This document shows positions 7,603-14,380 of a stretch of DNA of 19,726 nt, piece after piece. The position numbers were made by a program, and so were the translations under genes. Each line of letters starts with the position of its first letter. Within the stretch, counting starts at the first letter, position 1. Source of the DNA: Bacteroidota bacterium (GTDB lineage: Bacteria; Bacteroidota; Bacteroidia; Chitinophagales; Chitinophagaceae); NCBI GenBank assembly GCA_023411775.1, contig JAEYOL010000259.1:1-19726 (forward strand). The letters run 5' to 3'. Below the pieces are notes generated by a model that saw only the letters and a program-made list of their open reading frames with translations, made no database searches and had not been told where the DNA came from.

Positions 7603-8778
7603 TTACAAATTCTCTATCACTCCTGCTATACCCTGGCCGCCGCCCACACACGCTGTGACCATACCATATTTTTTATTCAGCCGTTTCATATCGTTGAGCA
7701 CCTGGATAGTGAGTTTGGCGCCTGTGCATCCCAGGGGATGTCCCAACGCGATGGCGCCACCATTGATGTTGACCTTTGCCGGATCAAGGCCTACTTCACG
7801 TATCACGGCCAGTGATTGCGAAGCAAATGCTTCGTTCAATTCTACCAGGTCAATATCATTCAGATTCATACCGGCCTGCTTCAGGGCTTTCGGAATCGCT
7901 GCAATAGGACCGATACCCATTACCCTCGGCGGTACCCCGGCAGAGGCGCAGGCTACCAGTCGGCCGATCGGTTTTAATCCAAGCTCGTTCATCATCTTCT
8001 CTCCCATCACAATCACAAACGCGGCGCCATCTGAAGTCTGTGAAGAGTTGCCCGCCGTAACCACTCCATTGGCTGCAAACACGGGTTTTAGTTTTGACAA
8101 CACTTCGATAGATGTATCAGCACGCGGACCTTCATCGGTATCCACGGTATAGCTGCGTTTTTGCTTTTTACCTTTTTGATCCAGGTAGATCTCTTCTACT
8201 TCAATGGGAAGGATGCCGGATTTGAAATATCCATTTTTTATAGCAGCGATCGCTTTTTGATGCGAGTTGTAAGAAAACTCGTCCTGGTCTTCCCGACTTA
8301 CTTTGTAATCTTTGGCAACCGCTTCGGCAGTAAGACCCATGCTGAGGTAATAATCCGGGTCGTCCTTGGCGATACGGTAAGAAGGAACTGTCTTCCATCC
8401 AGCAGTTGGCACCAGGCTCATGCTTTCCGTACCTCCGGCGATAATACAATCTGCCATGCCAGTTCGGATGCGTGCAGTAGCGATAGCAATGGTCTCCAGT
8501 CCGGATGCGCAATAACGGTTTACCGTTACCCCGGGCACTTCAAATCCAAGAGCCCTTGCCGAGATGATACGGCCAAACTGCAAACCCTGCTCTGCTTCCG
8601 GTACTGCGTTTCCTACGATCACATCGTCCACACGACCGGCTTCCAGCTGGGGTACCGACGACATCAGGCCTTTAATGACTTCAACGGCCAGGTCATCGGG
8701 ACGATAAAAACGAAAACCACCTCTTTTGGCTTTACCAACTGCTGTTCTGAACCCGGCTACGATATAGGCTTCCTGCAT
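7603..8778 (-). CDS. Thiolase (acetyl-CoA C-acyltransferase/acetyltransferase)
   Basis: A complete 391-residue thiolase II-fold enzyme that cleaves 3-ketoacyl-CoA to acetyl-CoA or runs the reverse condensation. The nucleophile Cys90 is in NRYCASGLETIA. Downstream are NEAFASQ, His347 in GGAIALGHPLGCTGA, and the second catalytic Cys377 in CVGGGQG, so the active site is intact. The family covers FadA (beta-oxidation) and AtoB/PhaA (acetoacetyl-CoA). The sequence alone does not separate them, and no fadB or hydroxyacyl-CoA dehydrogenase gene is nearby, so I give no symbol. It is divergent from pyrD across 184 nt and convergent with the rhodanese gene. A good promoter match lies about 117 nt upstream of its ATG. 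Confidence 0.92.
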   Translation of the reverse strand: MQEAYIVAGFRTAVGKAKRGGFRFYRPDDLAVEVIKGLMSSVPQLEAGRVDDVIVGNAVPEAEQGLQFGRIISARALGFEVPGVTVNRYCASGLETIAIATARIRTGMADCIIAGGTESMSLVPTAGWKTVPSYRIAKDDPDYYLSMGLTAEAVAKDYKVSREDQDEFSYNSHQKAIAAIKNGYFKSGILPIEVEEIYLDQKGKKQKRSYTVDTDEGPRADTSIEVLSKLKPVFAANGVVTAGNSSQTSDGAAFVIVMGEKMMNELGLKPIGRLVACASAGVPPRVMGIGPIAAIPKALKQAGMNLNDIDLVELNEAFASQSLAVIREVGLDPAKVNINGGAIALGHPLGCTGAKLTIQVLNDMKRLNKKYGMVTACVGGGQGIAGVIENL

Positions 8779-8894
8779 AAAAAAAATTTAATATCAAATG
8801 AATGCTACTGTTTTTGGTGTATGGTTTGCTTAGCATAGCTGGATTTACAAAGCCTGCCAGCAAAGCCATTTAGTTGTTTATGCAACTTTAATAA

Positions 8895-8925
8895 CAAATT
8901 TAATCAGACTTAGCTTACTAACCAA
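8895..8925 (-). promoter_or_regulatory. Bacteroidota-type promoter for the thiolase gene
   Basis: Read on the - strand, TTG (8925-8923) is separated by 20 nt from TAAATTTG (8902-8895), an exact match to TTG-N17-23-TAnnTTTG. It points at the thiolase start and would give a leader of about 110 nt, which is long. A nearer, poorer site cannot be excluded. Confidence 0.5.
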
Positions 8926-8946
8926 GTCACGACTTTAAACTTAATT

Positions 8947-8955
8947 TATCTTCGC
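8947..8955 (+). promoter_or_regulatory. TATCTTCGC element, putative -7 box for pyrD
   Basis: TATCTTCGC ends 7 nt before ATG 8963. It matches the Bacteroidota -7 box with C for the third T (TAnnTTCG). If it works as such, pyrD mRNA is nearly leaderless. No TTG is found at the -33 spacing. The same 9-mer occurs upstream of pheT and rny. Confidence 0.45.
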
Positions 8956-8962
8956 GGCCATT

Positions 8963-10006
8963 ATGTATAAGGTATTACGAAGCATATTGTTCTTGTTTCC
9001 GCCCGAGTCGGTCCATTATTTTTCCATGAACTGCCTGCGATTGATCTGCAGTGTCGGGATTTTCCGCCATTTGCTACGCTTTACCTTTACATTGAATGAC
9101 CCACGGCTTCAAACCTCCTTATTCAGGCTAGATTTCAAAAACCCTGTGGGGTTGGGCGCCGGTTTTGATAAAAACGCCAAATATCTGCGTGAACTGGAAG
9201 CGCTTGGATTCGGTTTTGTCGAGATCGGAACGGTGACTCCCCTGCCGCAGGCTGGTAACGACAAACCAAGATTGTTTCGTCTTCCTGCAGACCAGGCCCT
9301 GATCAACCGGATGGGTTTTAATAATGATGGTGTTAATGTGGTAGCCGAACGTTTAAAAAGATGGAGAGATCGTCGCACCAATTCTGGACATCACCTTATC
9401 ATTGGCGGGAATATTGGAAAAAACAAAGTGACCCCCAATGAGAACGCCTGGAAAGATTACGAGATCTGCTTCAAGGAACTTCATCCCTATGTTGATTATT
9501 TCGTCGTAAATGTAAGTAGTCCCAATACTCCCGGTCTGCGTGAACTGCAGGAGAAGGACTCACTCCATAAGATCCTGCGTCATTTACAGATGATCAATAA
9601 CGGCAAAGCAGTTTCGAAGCCTATCCTCCTGAAAATTGCACCCGATCTCACCCCTGAGCAGGTTGACGATGTAATTGACCTGGCCCTCGAGATCCAGTTG
9701 GATGGACTGGTTTGTGCCAACACAACGATTAGTCGCAACGCTTTGGAAACTCCCAAAGCGATGATCGAAAAAATAGGCGCGGGCGGACTAAGTGGAAAGC
9801 CGGTGAAGGAACGGGCTACTGAAATTGTCAATTATATCCACCAGCGTACCAAAGGTGAAATACCCGTTATTGCTTCCGGAGGTGTGTTTACCGGTGAAGA
9901 CGCGCGAGAAAAATTTAATAGCGGCGCATCCCTTGTGCAGGTATGGACCGGTTTTATTTATGAAGGACCTTCTATCGTAAAAAGGATCTGTAAATCCTTA
10001 CTCTAA
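8963..10006 (+). CDS. pyrD: Dihydroorotate dehydrogenase, class 2 (quinone-dependent)
   Basis: A 347-residue complete enzyme that oxidises dihydroorotate to orotate in pyrimidine synthesis and passes electrons to membrane quinone. The N-terminal 40 residues (starting MYKVLRSILFLFPPESVHYF) form the amphipathic membrane-associating region that marks class 2. NPVGLGAGFDKNA, the FMN region GFNNDG, and NVSSPNTPGLRELQ with the catalytic Ser at residue 185 or 186 follow. The distal phosphate-binding parts are IIGGNIGKNK, GAGGLSGKPV and IASGGVFTGEDA. Length fits E. coli PyrD (336). The fragment of pyrC at the left edge is an enzyme of the same pathway but is about 8.5 kb away and not in the same operon. 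pyrD ends at a hexamer repeat tract and faces the convergent rsmE. Confidence 0.96.
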   Translation: MYKVLRSILFLFPPESVHYFSMNCLRLICSVGIFRHLLRFTFTLNDPRLQTSLFRLDFKNPVGLGAGFDKNAKYLRELEALGFGFVEIGTVTPLPQAGNDKPRLFRLPADQALINRMGFNNDGVNVVAERLKRWRDRRTNSGHHLIIGGNIGKNKVTPNENAWKDYEICFKELHPYVDYFVVNVSSPNTPGLRELQEKDSLHKILRHLQMINNGKAVSKPILLKIAPDLTPEQVDDVIDLALEIQLDGLVCANTTISRNALETPKAMIEKIGAGGLSGKPVKERATEIVNYIHQRTKGEIPVIASGGVFTGEDAREKFNSGASLVQVWTGFIYEGPSIVKRICKSLL

Positions 10007-10008
10007 AC

Positions 10009-10062
10009 CTCAACCTCAATCTCAACCTCAATCTCAATCTCAACCTCAATCTTATTCTCAAT
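10009..10062. repeat. Nine hexanucleotide repeats CTCAA(C/T)
   Basis: Units in order are CTCAAC, CTCAAT, CTCAAC, CTCAAT, CTCAAT, CTCAAC, CTCAAT, a diverged CTTATT, and CTCAAT, followed by CTCCCC. The tract fills nearly the whole 61-nt gap between the convergent stops of pyrD and rsmE. There is no hairpin with a U-tract here. It is a microsatellite that could vary in copy number by slippage. Confidence 0.9.
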
Positions 10063-10067
10063 CTCCC

Positions 10068-10778
10068 CTACCTCAACAATGCCGCAGCAACAATGCCAGC
10101 TGTCTCTGTTCTTAATCTTGTTTCACCCAGGGAAACGGCAGCAAAATGGTTTTCCAAAGCGTAGTCGATCTCTTCCTTTGTAAAATCCCCTTCCGGACCA
10201 ATCAGAATCACTTGCGAGGCAACGGATTCATTGACCAGGTCAGACAAATTCCGCTTTTCATTCTCGATACAATGAGCAATAAATTTTTGTGACGCTTTGA
10301 CGATCTCTTCCTGCCTGAGCAGCATTTCAAATGTGATTGGCTGGTGTAGCACCGGCAGCCAGCATTGTTGCGATTGAAGCATGGCACTGATAAGTATAGC
10401 TTCCATCCTGTCGTGGCGAAACCGTTCCTTTTCTGTGCGATGACAAACCAGGGGTATGATCTCATTGACACCGATCTCCGTGGCTTTTTCGAGGAACCAT
10501 TCAAAACGACTGGCATTTTTCAATAATGAAATTGCGATCATCACTTTTCGTAGCGAGGGTGCCCGGAATTGCTTTTCCTTTACGGTAACTACACAATGCT
10601 TTTTATGATCGTCGAAGATGGTTGTGGTGAGCAGGTTGCCTTTCCCGTCGGTCAGGTTGAGCCGCTCGCCTTTTTTCATGCGCAGTACCTGGATGATATG
10701 ACGGGAATTATCTTCGTCGAGACTGATTTCGACATCCGCCGGTTTATATTCACTGATATAAAAAAAAGGGAGTGACAT
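10068..10778 (-). CDS. rsmE: 16S rRNA (uracil1498-N3)-methyltransferase RsmE
   Basis: A 236-residue SPOUT-fold methyltransferase that methylates N3 of U1498 in 16S rRNA using S-adenosylmethionine. The N-terminal PUA-like part includes HIIQVLRMKKGERLNLTDGKGNL. The trefoil-knot SAM-binding motifs are LIGPEGDFTKEEI and the C-terminal LGETRLRTETAGIVA, both strongly diagnostic. The length is normal for the family. It starts 29 nt after the dnaB stop on the same strand and is probably expressed from the dnaB promoter. Its TAG stop abuts the hexanucleotide repeats. Confidence 0.94.
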   Translation of the reverse strand: MSLPFFYISEYKPADVEISLDEDNSRHIIQVLRMKKGERLNLTDGKGNLLTTTIFDDHKKHCVVTVKEKQFRAPSLRKVMIAISLLKNASRFEWFLEKATEIGVNEIIPLVCHRTEKERFRHDRMEAILISAMLQSQQCWLPVLHQPITFEMLLRQEEIVKASQKFIAHCIENEKRNLSDLVNESVASQVILIGPEGDFTKEEIDYALENHFAAVSLGETRLRTETAGIVAAALLR

Positions 10779-10807
10779 CTTGTATAAACCCGGATAAAAG
10801 AGCAGGT

Positions 10808-12364
10808 TTAAAACGGATCTTCTTCGTCGTCGATCTCGTTCATTTTACTTCCTGTCTGGATGTATAATTTTTCGCCGCCGCCACCATCTTCAACAGGTCT
10901 CCACCCACCCGATGGCAAGCCGATCCCGCTATAAGGGTCTTCATCCCAATTGGCGAATTTCTGGATATGCAGGAGCGCTTTCAGTTTCACTGTTTCAAGC
11001 GAACCATTCCTGTGTTTGGCGATTTTTACTTCGGTAAGACCTTTTATGTTTTCACCTTCCGCGTTTTGGGTAAGGTCGTAATACTCGGGACGATACAAAA
11101 ACATTACCATGTCCGCATCCTGCTCGATGGCACCCGATTCACGAAGATCGCTCAGTTGTGGAACGCGGCTGCCATCTTTAGCGCCTCTTTGCTCAACCGC
11201 ACGGCTCAACTGCGAAAGAGCGATGATCGGTATATTCAGTTCTTTGGCAAGTCCTTTCAGGTTACGGGAAATATTACTGATCTCCTGTTCGCGGTTGGAA
11301 TTGCGTCCATCACCGGTGCCACTCATCAGCTGCAGGTAATCAATGATCACCATCCCGATATTGTGCTGGTTTTTCAAACGACGGCATTTAGCGCGTAATT
11401 CGAATATATTCAGCGCGGGTGTATCATCAATATACAAGGGTGCCTGCGACAGGCGTTGAATACCCCTCGCGTACAATTGCTTCATCTCATGTTCTTCCAT
11501 TTTACCACGGGCGATCTTCTCCAGCCATATTTCACTTTCGGCAGAAAGTATACGCTGTACCAGCTGGCCCGCACTCATTTCGAGTGAGAACAACGCTACC
11601 GGTGTTGCTTTGGTGGGATGCATCGCAGCATTGCGTGCAAGGTTTAGTGCGAATGCGGTTTTACCAACCGCAGGCCTTGCAGCCAGTATGATCAGGTCCG
11701 TATTCTGCCAGCCATATGTAACGCGATCCAGGCCAGAAAATCCGCTGGGTACACCGGTTACATCCTCGTTGCGCTGGCGCAGGTCTTCAATACGTTTGAT
11801 GGTGTTGACCAATACGGTATCGATGGAATTAAAATCTTTGCGCAGGTGATTATTAGTGATCTGGAACAACTTGTTCTCAGCGTCATCTAAAAGATCAAAC
11901 ACATCCGTTGAATCTTCGTAAGCATCACCTATAATTTCACCGCTGATGCGAATAAGTTCGCGCTGTATAAATTTTTGTAGGATGATCCGCGCATGTGCTT
12001 CAATATTGGCGGAAGAAACCACTGCATTGGTCAGCTTGGTCACATAATAGGGGCCGCCAACCATTTCAAGCTCTTCACGACTGCGGAGTTCTTCTGCGAC
12101 GGTCAGGATGTCAATGGGCTGGCTTTTATTGGCCAGGCCCTGCATCGCATTAAAGATGCGCTGGTGAGCTTCGACATAAAAACATTCAGGCTTTAAAATG
12201 TCAACGACATCATCAAAGGCATTTTTCTCCAGCATGATTGCACCCAACACCGCCTCCTCCAGGTCTTTTGCCTGTGGAGGCACCTTACCGTACACCATTG
12301 TTCCAAGGTCTATTGTAGATCTCCTTTTCTGCTTCCGGTCTTTGTTTAAGTTCGTAAGGTCCAT
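10808..12364 (-). CDS. dnaB: Replicative DNA helicase DnaB
   Basis: A 518-residue hexameric 5'-3' helicase that unwinds DNA at the replication fork. After a basic N-terminal extension of about 30 residues comes the DnaB N-terminal domain (DLEEAVLGAIMLEKNAFDDV). The RecA-like ATPase has Walker A ARPAVGKTAF (Lys235 in GKT), the segment LFSLEMSAGQLVQRIL and Walker B VIIDYLQLMSG. QLSRAVEQR and LRESGAIEQDADMV follow, then KHRNGSLETVKL. The C-terminal tail (about 50 residues, Gly-rich then acidic DDEEDPF) is longer than in E. coli (471 residues). There is no intein in the ATPase motifs. It is likely cotranscribed with rsmE, with its promoter in the dyad-rich spacer to the right. Confidence 0.96.
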   Translation of the reverse strand: MDLTNLNKDRKQKRRSTIDLGTMVYGKVPPQAKDLEEAVLGAIMLEKNAFDDVVDILKPECFYVEAHQRIFNAMQGLANKSQPIDILTVAEELRSREELEMVGGPYYVTKLTNAVVSSANIEAHARIILQKFIQRELIRISGEIIGDAYEDSTDVFDLLDDAENKLFQITNNHLRKDFNSIDTVLVNTIKRIEDLRQRNEDVTGVPSGFSGLDRVTYGWQNTDLIILAARPAVGKTAFALNLARNAAMHPTKATPVALFSLEMSAGQLVQRILSAESEIWLEKIARGKMEEHEMKQLYARGIQRLSQAPLYIDDTPALNIFELRAKCRRLKNQHNIGMVIIDYLQLMSGTGDGRNSNREQEISNISRNLKGLAKELNIPIIALSQLSRAVEQRGAKDGSRVPQLSDLRESGAIEQDADMVMFLYRPEYYDLTQNAEGENIKGLTEVKIAKHRNGSLETVKLKALLHIQKFANWDEDPYSGIGLPSGGWRPVEDGGGGEKLYIQTGSKMNEIDDEEDPF

Positions 12365-12490
12365 CTTTGAGTTACAGCGATAAAAAATTAAACCATCAGT
12401 TGTTCACTAATGACCTTAGGGTGAATTCCAGTCTTGCTTTCAGAAAAATGTTACCTCTACGTTATCGGAATGTTTGCCCGCAGCCAGACG

Positions 12491-12499
12491 GCGAAAATA
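12491..12499 (-). promoter_or_regulatory. TATTTTCGC element, putative -7 box for dnaB
   Basis: On the - strand the sequence TATTTTCGC (12499-12491) fits TAnnTTCGC, the variant seen exactly upstream of pyrD, pheT and rny. A TTG (complement of 12515-12517) lies 15 nt upstream, slightly closer than the usual 17-23. The leader to ATG 12364 would be about 120 nt. Confidence 0.35.
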
Positions 12500-12573
12500 A
12501 GTTCAATTCCTTTCCAAAAATTATTTTAAAACACTTTTTCTTTGTGCACCAATTTTTCACCCCGATTTACAGG

Positions 12574-12582
12574 TTATCCACA
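12574..12582 (+). promoter_or_regulatory. DnaA-box-like 9-mer TTATCCACA
   Basis: An exact match to the DnaA box TTATNCACA, 210 nt upstream of dnaB. Imperfect relatives in the same spacer are ATAGGCACA (about 12656-12664) and TAACGCACA (about 12703-12711), each two mismatches away. One strong box is too little to call an origin, but it could be a DnaA-responsive site for dnaB. Confidence 0.4.
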
Positions 12583-12607
12583 TATCCTGGTTCACCTGGC
12601 AACTCCA

Positions 12608-12619
12608 ATTGCCGGCAAT
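12608..12619. repeat. 12-bp perfect palindrome ATTGCCGGCAAT
   Basis: A perfect self-complementary 12-mer with a GC core in an AT-rich spacer, of the size bound by a dimeric repressor. No regulator gene is adjacent. Confidence 0.45.
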
Positions 12620-12695
12620 CAAGTTAGCCAAAATAATTGGTGAAAGCATCGAAAAGATAGGCACAACGGTGCAAAAAAATTTATGCTTAAGTATT

Positions 12696-12708
12696 CGTTA
12701 ACTTAACG
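12696..12708. repeat. 13-nt dyad CGTTAA-C-TTAACG
   Basis: Two perfect 6-bp inverted arms around a single base, 52 nt before the patatin ATG. The position suits an operator over or near that gene's promoter, but no -7 element could be identified confidently here. Confidence 0.4.
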
Positions 12709-12760
12709 CACAATATTTTCAACAGGACCCAGTCGAAATTATTTTTTTAAATCTTAATCT

Positions 12761-14272
12761 ATGGTTCAAAAAGAGCCTATTCCGGTTGATGAATTCCTCC
12801 GGCTGTCAGGCGCGGATAAAATTGTGGAGGAATTAAAACTTCATTTCAAAAACAAACAATTGGTTGTTTCAGATCTCACCGATGAGCAGGGCCACCAGTA
12901 TGTAGACCTGGTCCAGGAAGGAGGCGGTGTGCTGGGTGTTGCGCTGGTTGGTTATACTTATGTATTGGAAAAGATGGGTATCCGTTTTTTCAGCCTGGCC
13001 GGAACCAGCGCTGGTTCCATCAACGCGATGCTGCTGGCTTGTACGGGCAACAAAGAAGATGAAAAAGTTGAAAAGATCATCGCCGATCTCCTCGCCCTTG
13101 ATTTCTTTTCGCTGGTGGATGGGAAATCCACCAATTGGAAGTTCACCAAAAAAGTAAAATCAGTCATTCAGAAACTTTTGGTGAAAAAGAATTTCTTTAA
13201 ACGCATTTTCGCTATCGCAAAATGGCTGCTGATCAGTTTGCTCCTATTGACAATAATAAGTTTTGTCGCGAACTTTTTTATCCCAGGCGTTTCTAAATGG
13301 ATCGGGCTGGCGGCAGGAGTAATATTTATATTGATAATAGGCGGCTTGATCTCGCTCAAAAAGAAATTCCAGGCCTTTAGTAAAAACGGTTATGGACTGA
13401 ATGAAGGGAAAGTATTTCATGAATGGATCAAAAAGGTGATCTCTACTAATCATGTACAGGCTGATCCGGCCGAAGAAAAGATCAGTACCATGGCTGGGTT
13501 TGCCCGTCATTTTATGCGGGTGCCACCAGGGTTACAACTGAAGCACGATCCCAGGCGCACGATCAACCGCCCGCCTGATATGCCGATGCTCACTATCATT
13601 ACCTGTGATATTGTTTCGGAATGTAAGATCGAATTCCCAAACATGTGGGACCTTTATTGGGCCCGGCAGGAGGATGTTCATCCCGGTGATTTTGTAAGAG
13701 CCAGTATGTCGATACCCGTTTTCTTTGAAACATACACGCTCACCGATCTTCGTAAGAAAAGCAGTTTCGCAATTTGGGATAAACACCTCAACTGGCAAAA
13801 CGAAAACAAAAAGATCCCGGACAAAGCCCAGTTTATCGATGGAGGCACCCTGTCCAATTTCCCGATCAATGTATTCTATAATCCCAATTTCCCTATACCG
13901 CGTATGCCGACTTTTGGTATCAGGCTGCAGGATGGTATCCTCGATTCGGTGAACCGGAGTAACAATACATTCCTCAAATACCTGAAATCCTTTTTCTCAA
14001 CTCTTCGTTTTCATTTCGACCGTGACTTTATAACGAAAAACAGGGCTTACAATTTTGGCGTAAAGCTGATCGATGTAAAAGAGCATAGCTGGCTCAACTT
14101 TTTCATGGAAGACAAAGAAAAGATCGAGCTGTTTCGTAAAGGCGCAAGGGCCGCAGCGGATTTCCTTCGCCAGTTCGACTGGGAAAAATATAAGGAAGAG
14201 CGCCTCCGCAATTTCGAAATGAGGGAAGAACGGTTTGCCGATCCCAACAACGTCCTCGTATCGTCGCACTAA
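12761..14272 (+). CDS. Patatin-like phospholipase with internal membrane hairpin
   Basis: A 503-residue predicted lipid acyl hydrolase. The oxyanion-hole loop is QEGGGVLGVALVG (Gly54-Gly59), the nucleophile elbow GTSAGS has Ser83, and the dyad Asp360 sits in IDGGTLSNFPI, so the Ser-Asp pair is intact. Between the two there are two hydrophobic segments: residues 155-174 (WLLISLLLLTIISFVANFFI) and 180-199 (WIGLAAGVIFILIIGGLISL), separated by a five-residue turn and flanked by lysines. This predicts a re-entrant or hairpin membrane anchor inserted into the catalytic fold. No N-terminal signal peptide is seen, so the enzyme probably sits on the inner membrane facing the cytoplasm. The substrate is unknown. 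It is divergent from dnaB and separated from pheT by 108 nt. Confidence 0.88.
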   Translation: MVQKEPIPVDEFLRLSGADKIVEELKLHFKNKQLVVSDLTDEQGHQYVDLVQEGGGVLGVALVGYTYVLEKMGIRFFSLAGTSAGSINAMLLACTGNKEDEKVEKIIADLLALDFFSLVDGKSTNWKFTKKVKSVIQKLLVKKNFFKRIFAIAKWLLISLLLLTIISFVANFFIPGVSKWIGLAAGVIFILIIGGLISLKKKFQAFSKNGYGLNEGKVFHEWIKKVISTNHVQADPAEEKISTMAGFARHFMRVPPGLQLKHDPRRTINRPPDMPMLTIITCDIVSECKIEFPNMWDLYWARQEDVHPGDFVRASMSIPVFFETYTLTDLRKKSSFAIWDKHLNWQNENKKIPDKAQFIDGGTLSNFPINVFYNPNFPIPRMPTFGIRLQDGILDSVNRSNNTFLKYLKSFFSTLRFHFDRDFITKNRAYNFGVKLIDVKEHSWLNFFMEDKEKIELFRKGARAAADFLRQFDWEKYKEERLRNFEMREERFADPNNVLVSSH

Positions 14273-14348
14273 ATAATAGCCGGGCTGAACCGAGACGAAA
14301 TTTTGTTGCTGCGGACCAACGGCTTCTAAGTAATCCATGTTCCATCCT

Positions 14349-14357
14349 TATCTTCGC
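14349..14357 (+). promoter_or_regulatory. TATCTTCGC element, putative -7 box for pheT
   Basis: The 9-mer is identical to the elements upstream of pyrD and rny and lies 23 nt before the pheT ATG. A TTC (14324-14326) lies 22 nt upstream in place of TTG at -33. The expected leader is about 18 nt. Confidence 0.45.
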
Positions 14358-14380
14358 AGCCATAAGAAGCAAGCAAGAAT

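Larger units (their letters stand above)
12365..12760. other. Divergent intergenic region between dnaB and the patatin gene
   Basis: This is the only gap over 300 bases. It must hold the promoters of dnaB (-) and the patatin gene (+). It contains a TATTTTCGC element facing dnaB, one perfect DnaA-box 9-mer, a 12-bp palindrome, a 13-nt dyad, and a long-range 8-bp inverted repeat CACCAATT (12547-12554) / AATTGGTG (12635-12642). The parts nearest the patatin gene are very AT-rich (12709-12760). I see no credible small ORF; the open frame 12367-12627 on the + strand lacks recognisable protein features. Confidence 0.7.

Noticed and set aside
7472..8152. 226-codon open frame on the + strand over the thiolase gene
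   Set aside because: It lies antisense to a thiolase with all catalytic motifs and shows no domain or sensible composition of its own.
8161..8838. 225-codon open frame on the + strand over the 5' half of the thiolase gene
   Set aside because: It is again antisense to the intact thiolase, without recognisable features.
12367..12627. 86-codon + strand open frame in the dnaB-patatin spacer
   Set aside because: Composition is unlike the neighbouring proteins, there is no recognised motif, and it overlaps the region expected to hold the dnaB promoter.
12365..12760. Chromosome origin (oriC) call
   Set aside because: There is only one perfect DnaA box, no clear AT-rich 13-mer series, and no typical origin neighbours such as dnaA or dnaN. 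It is kept as a regulatory finding only.
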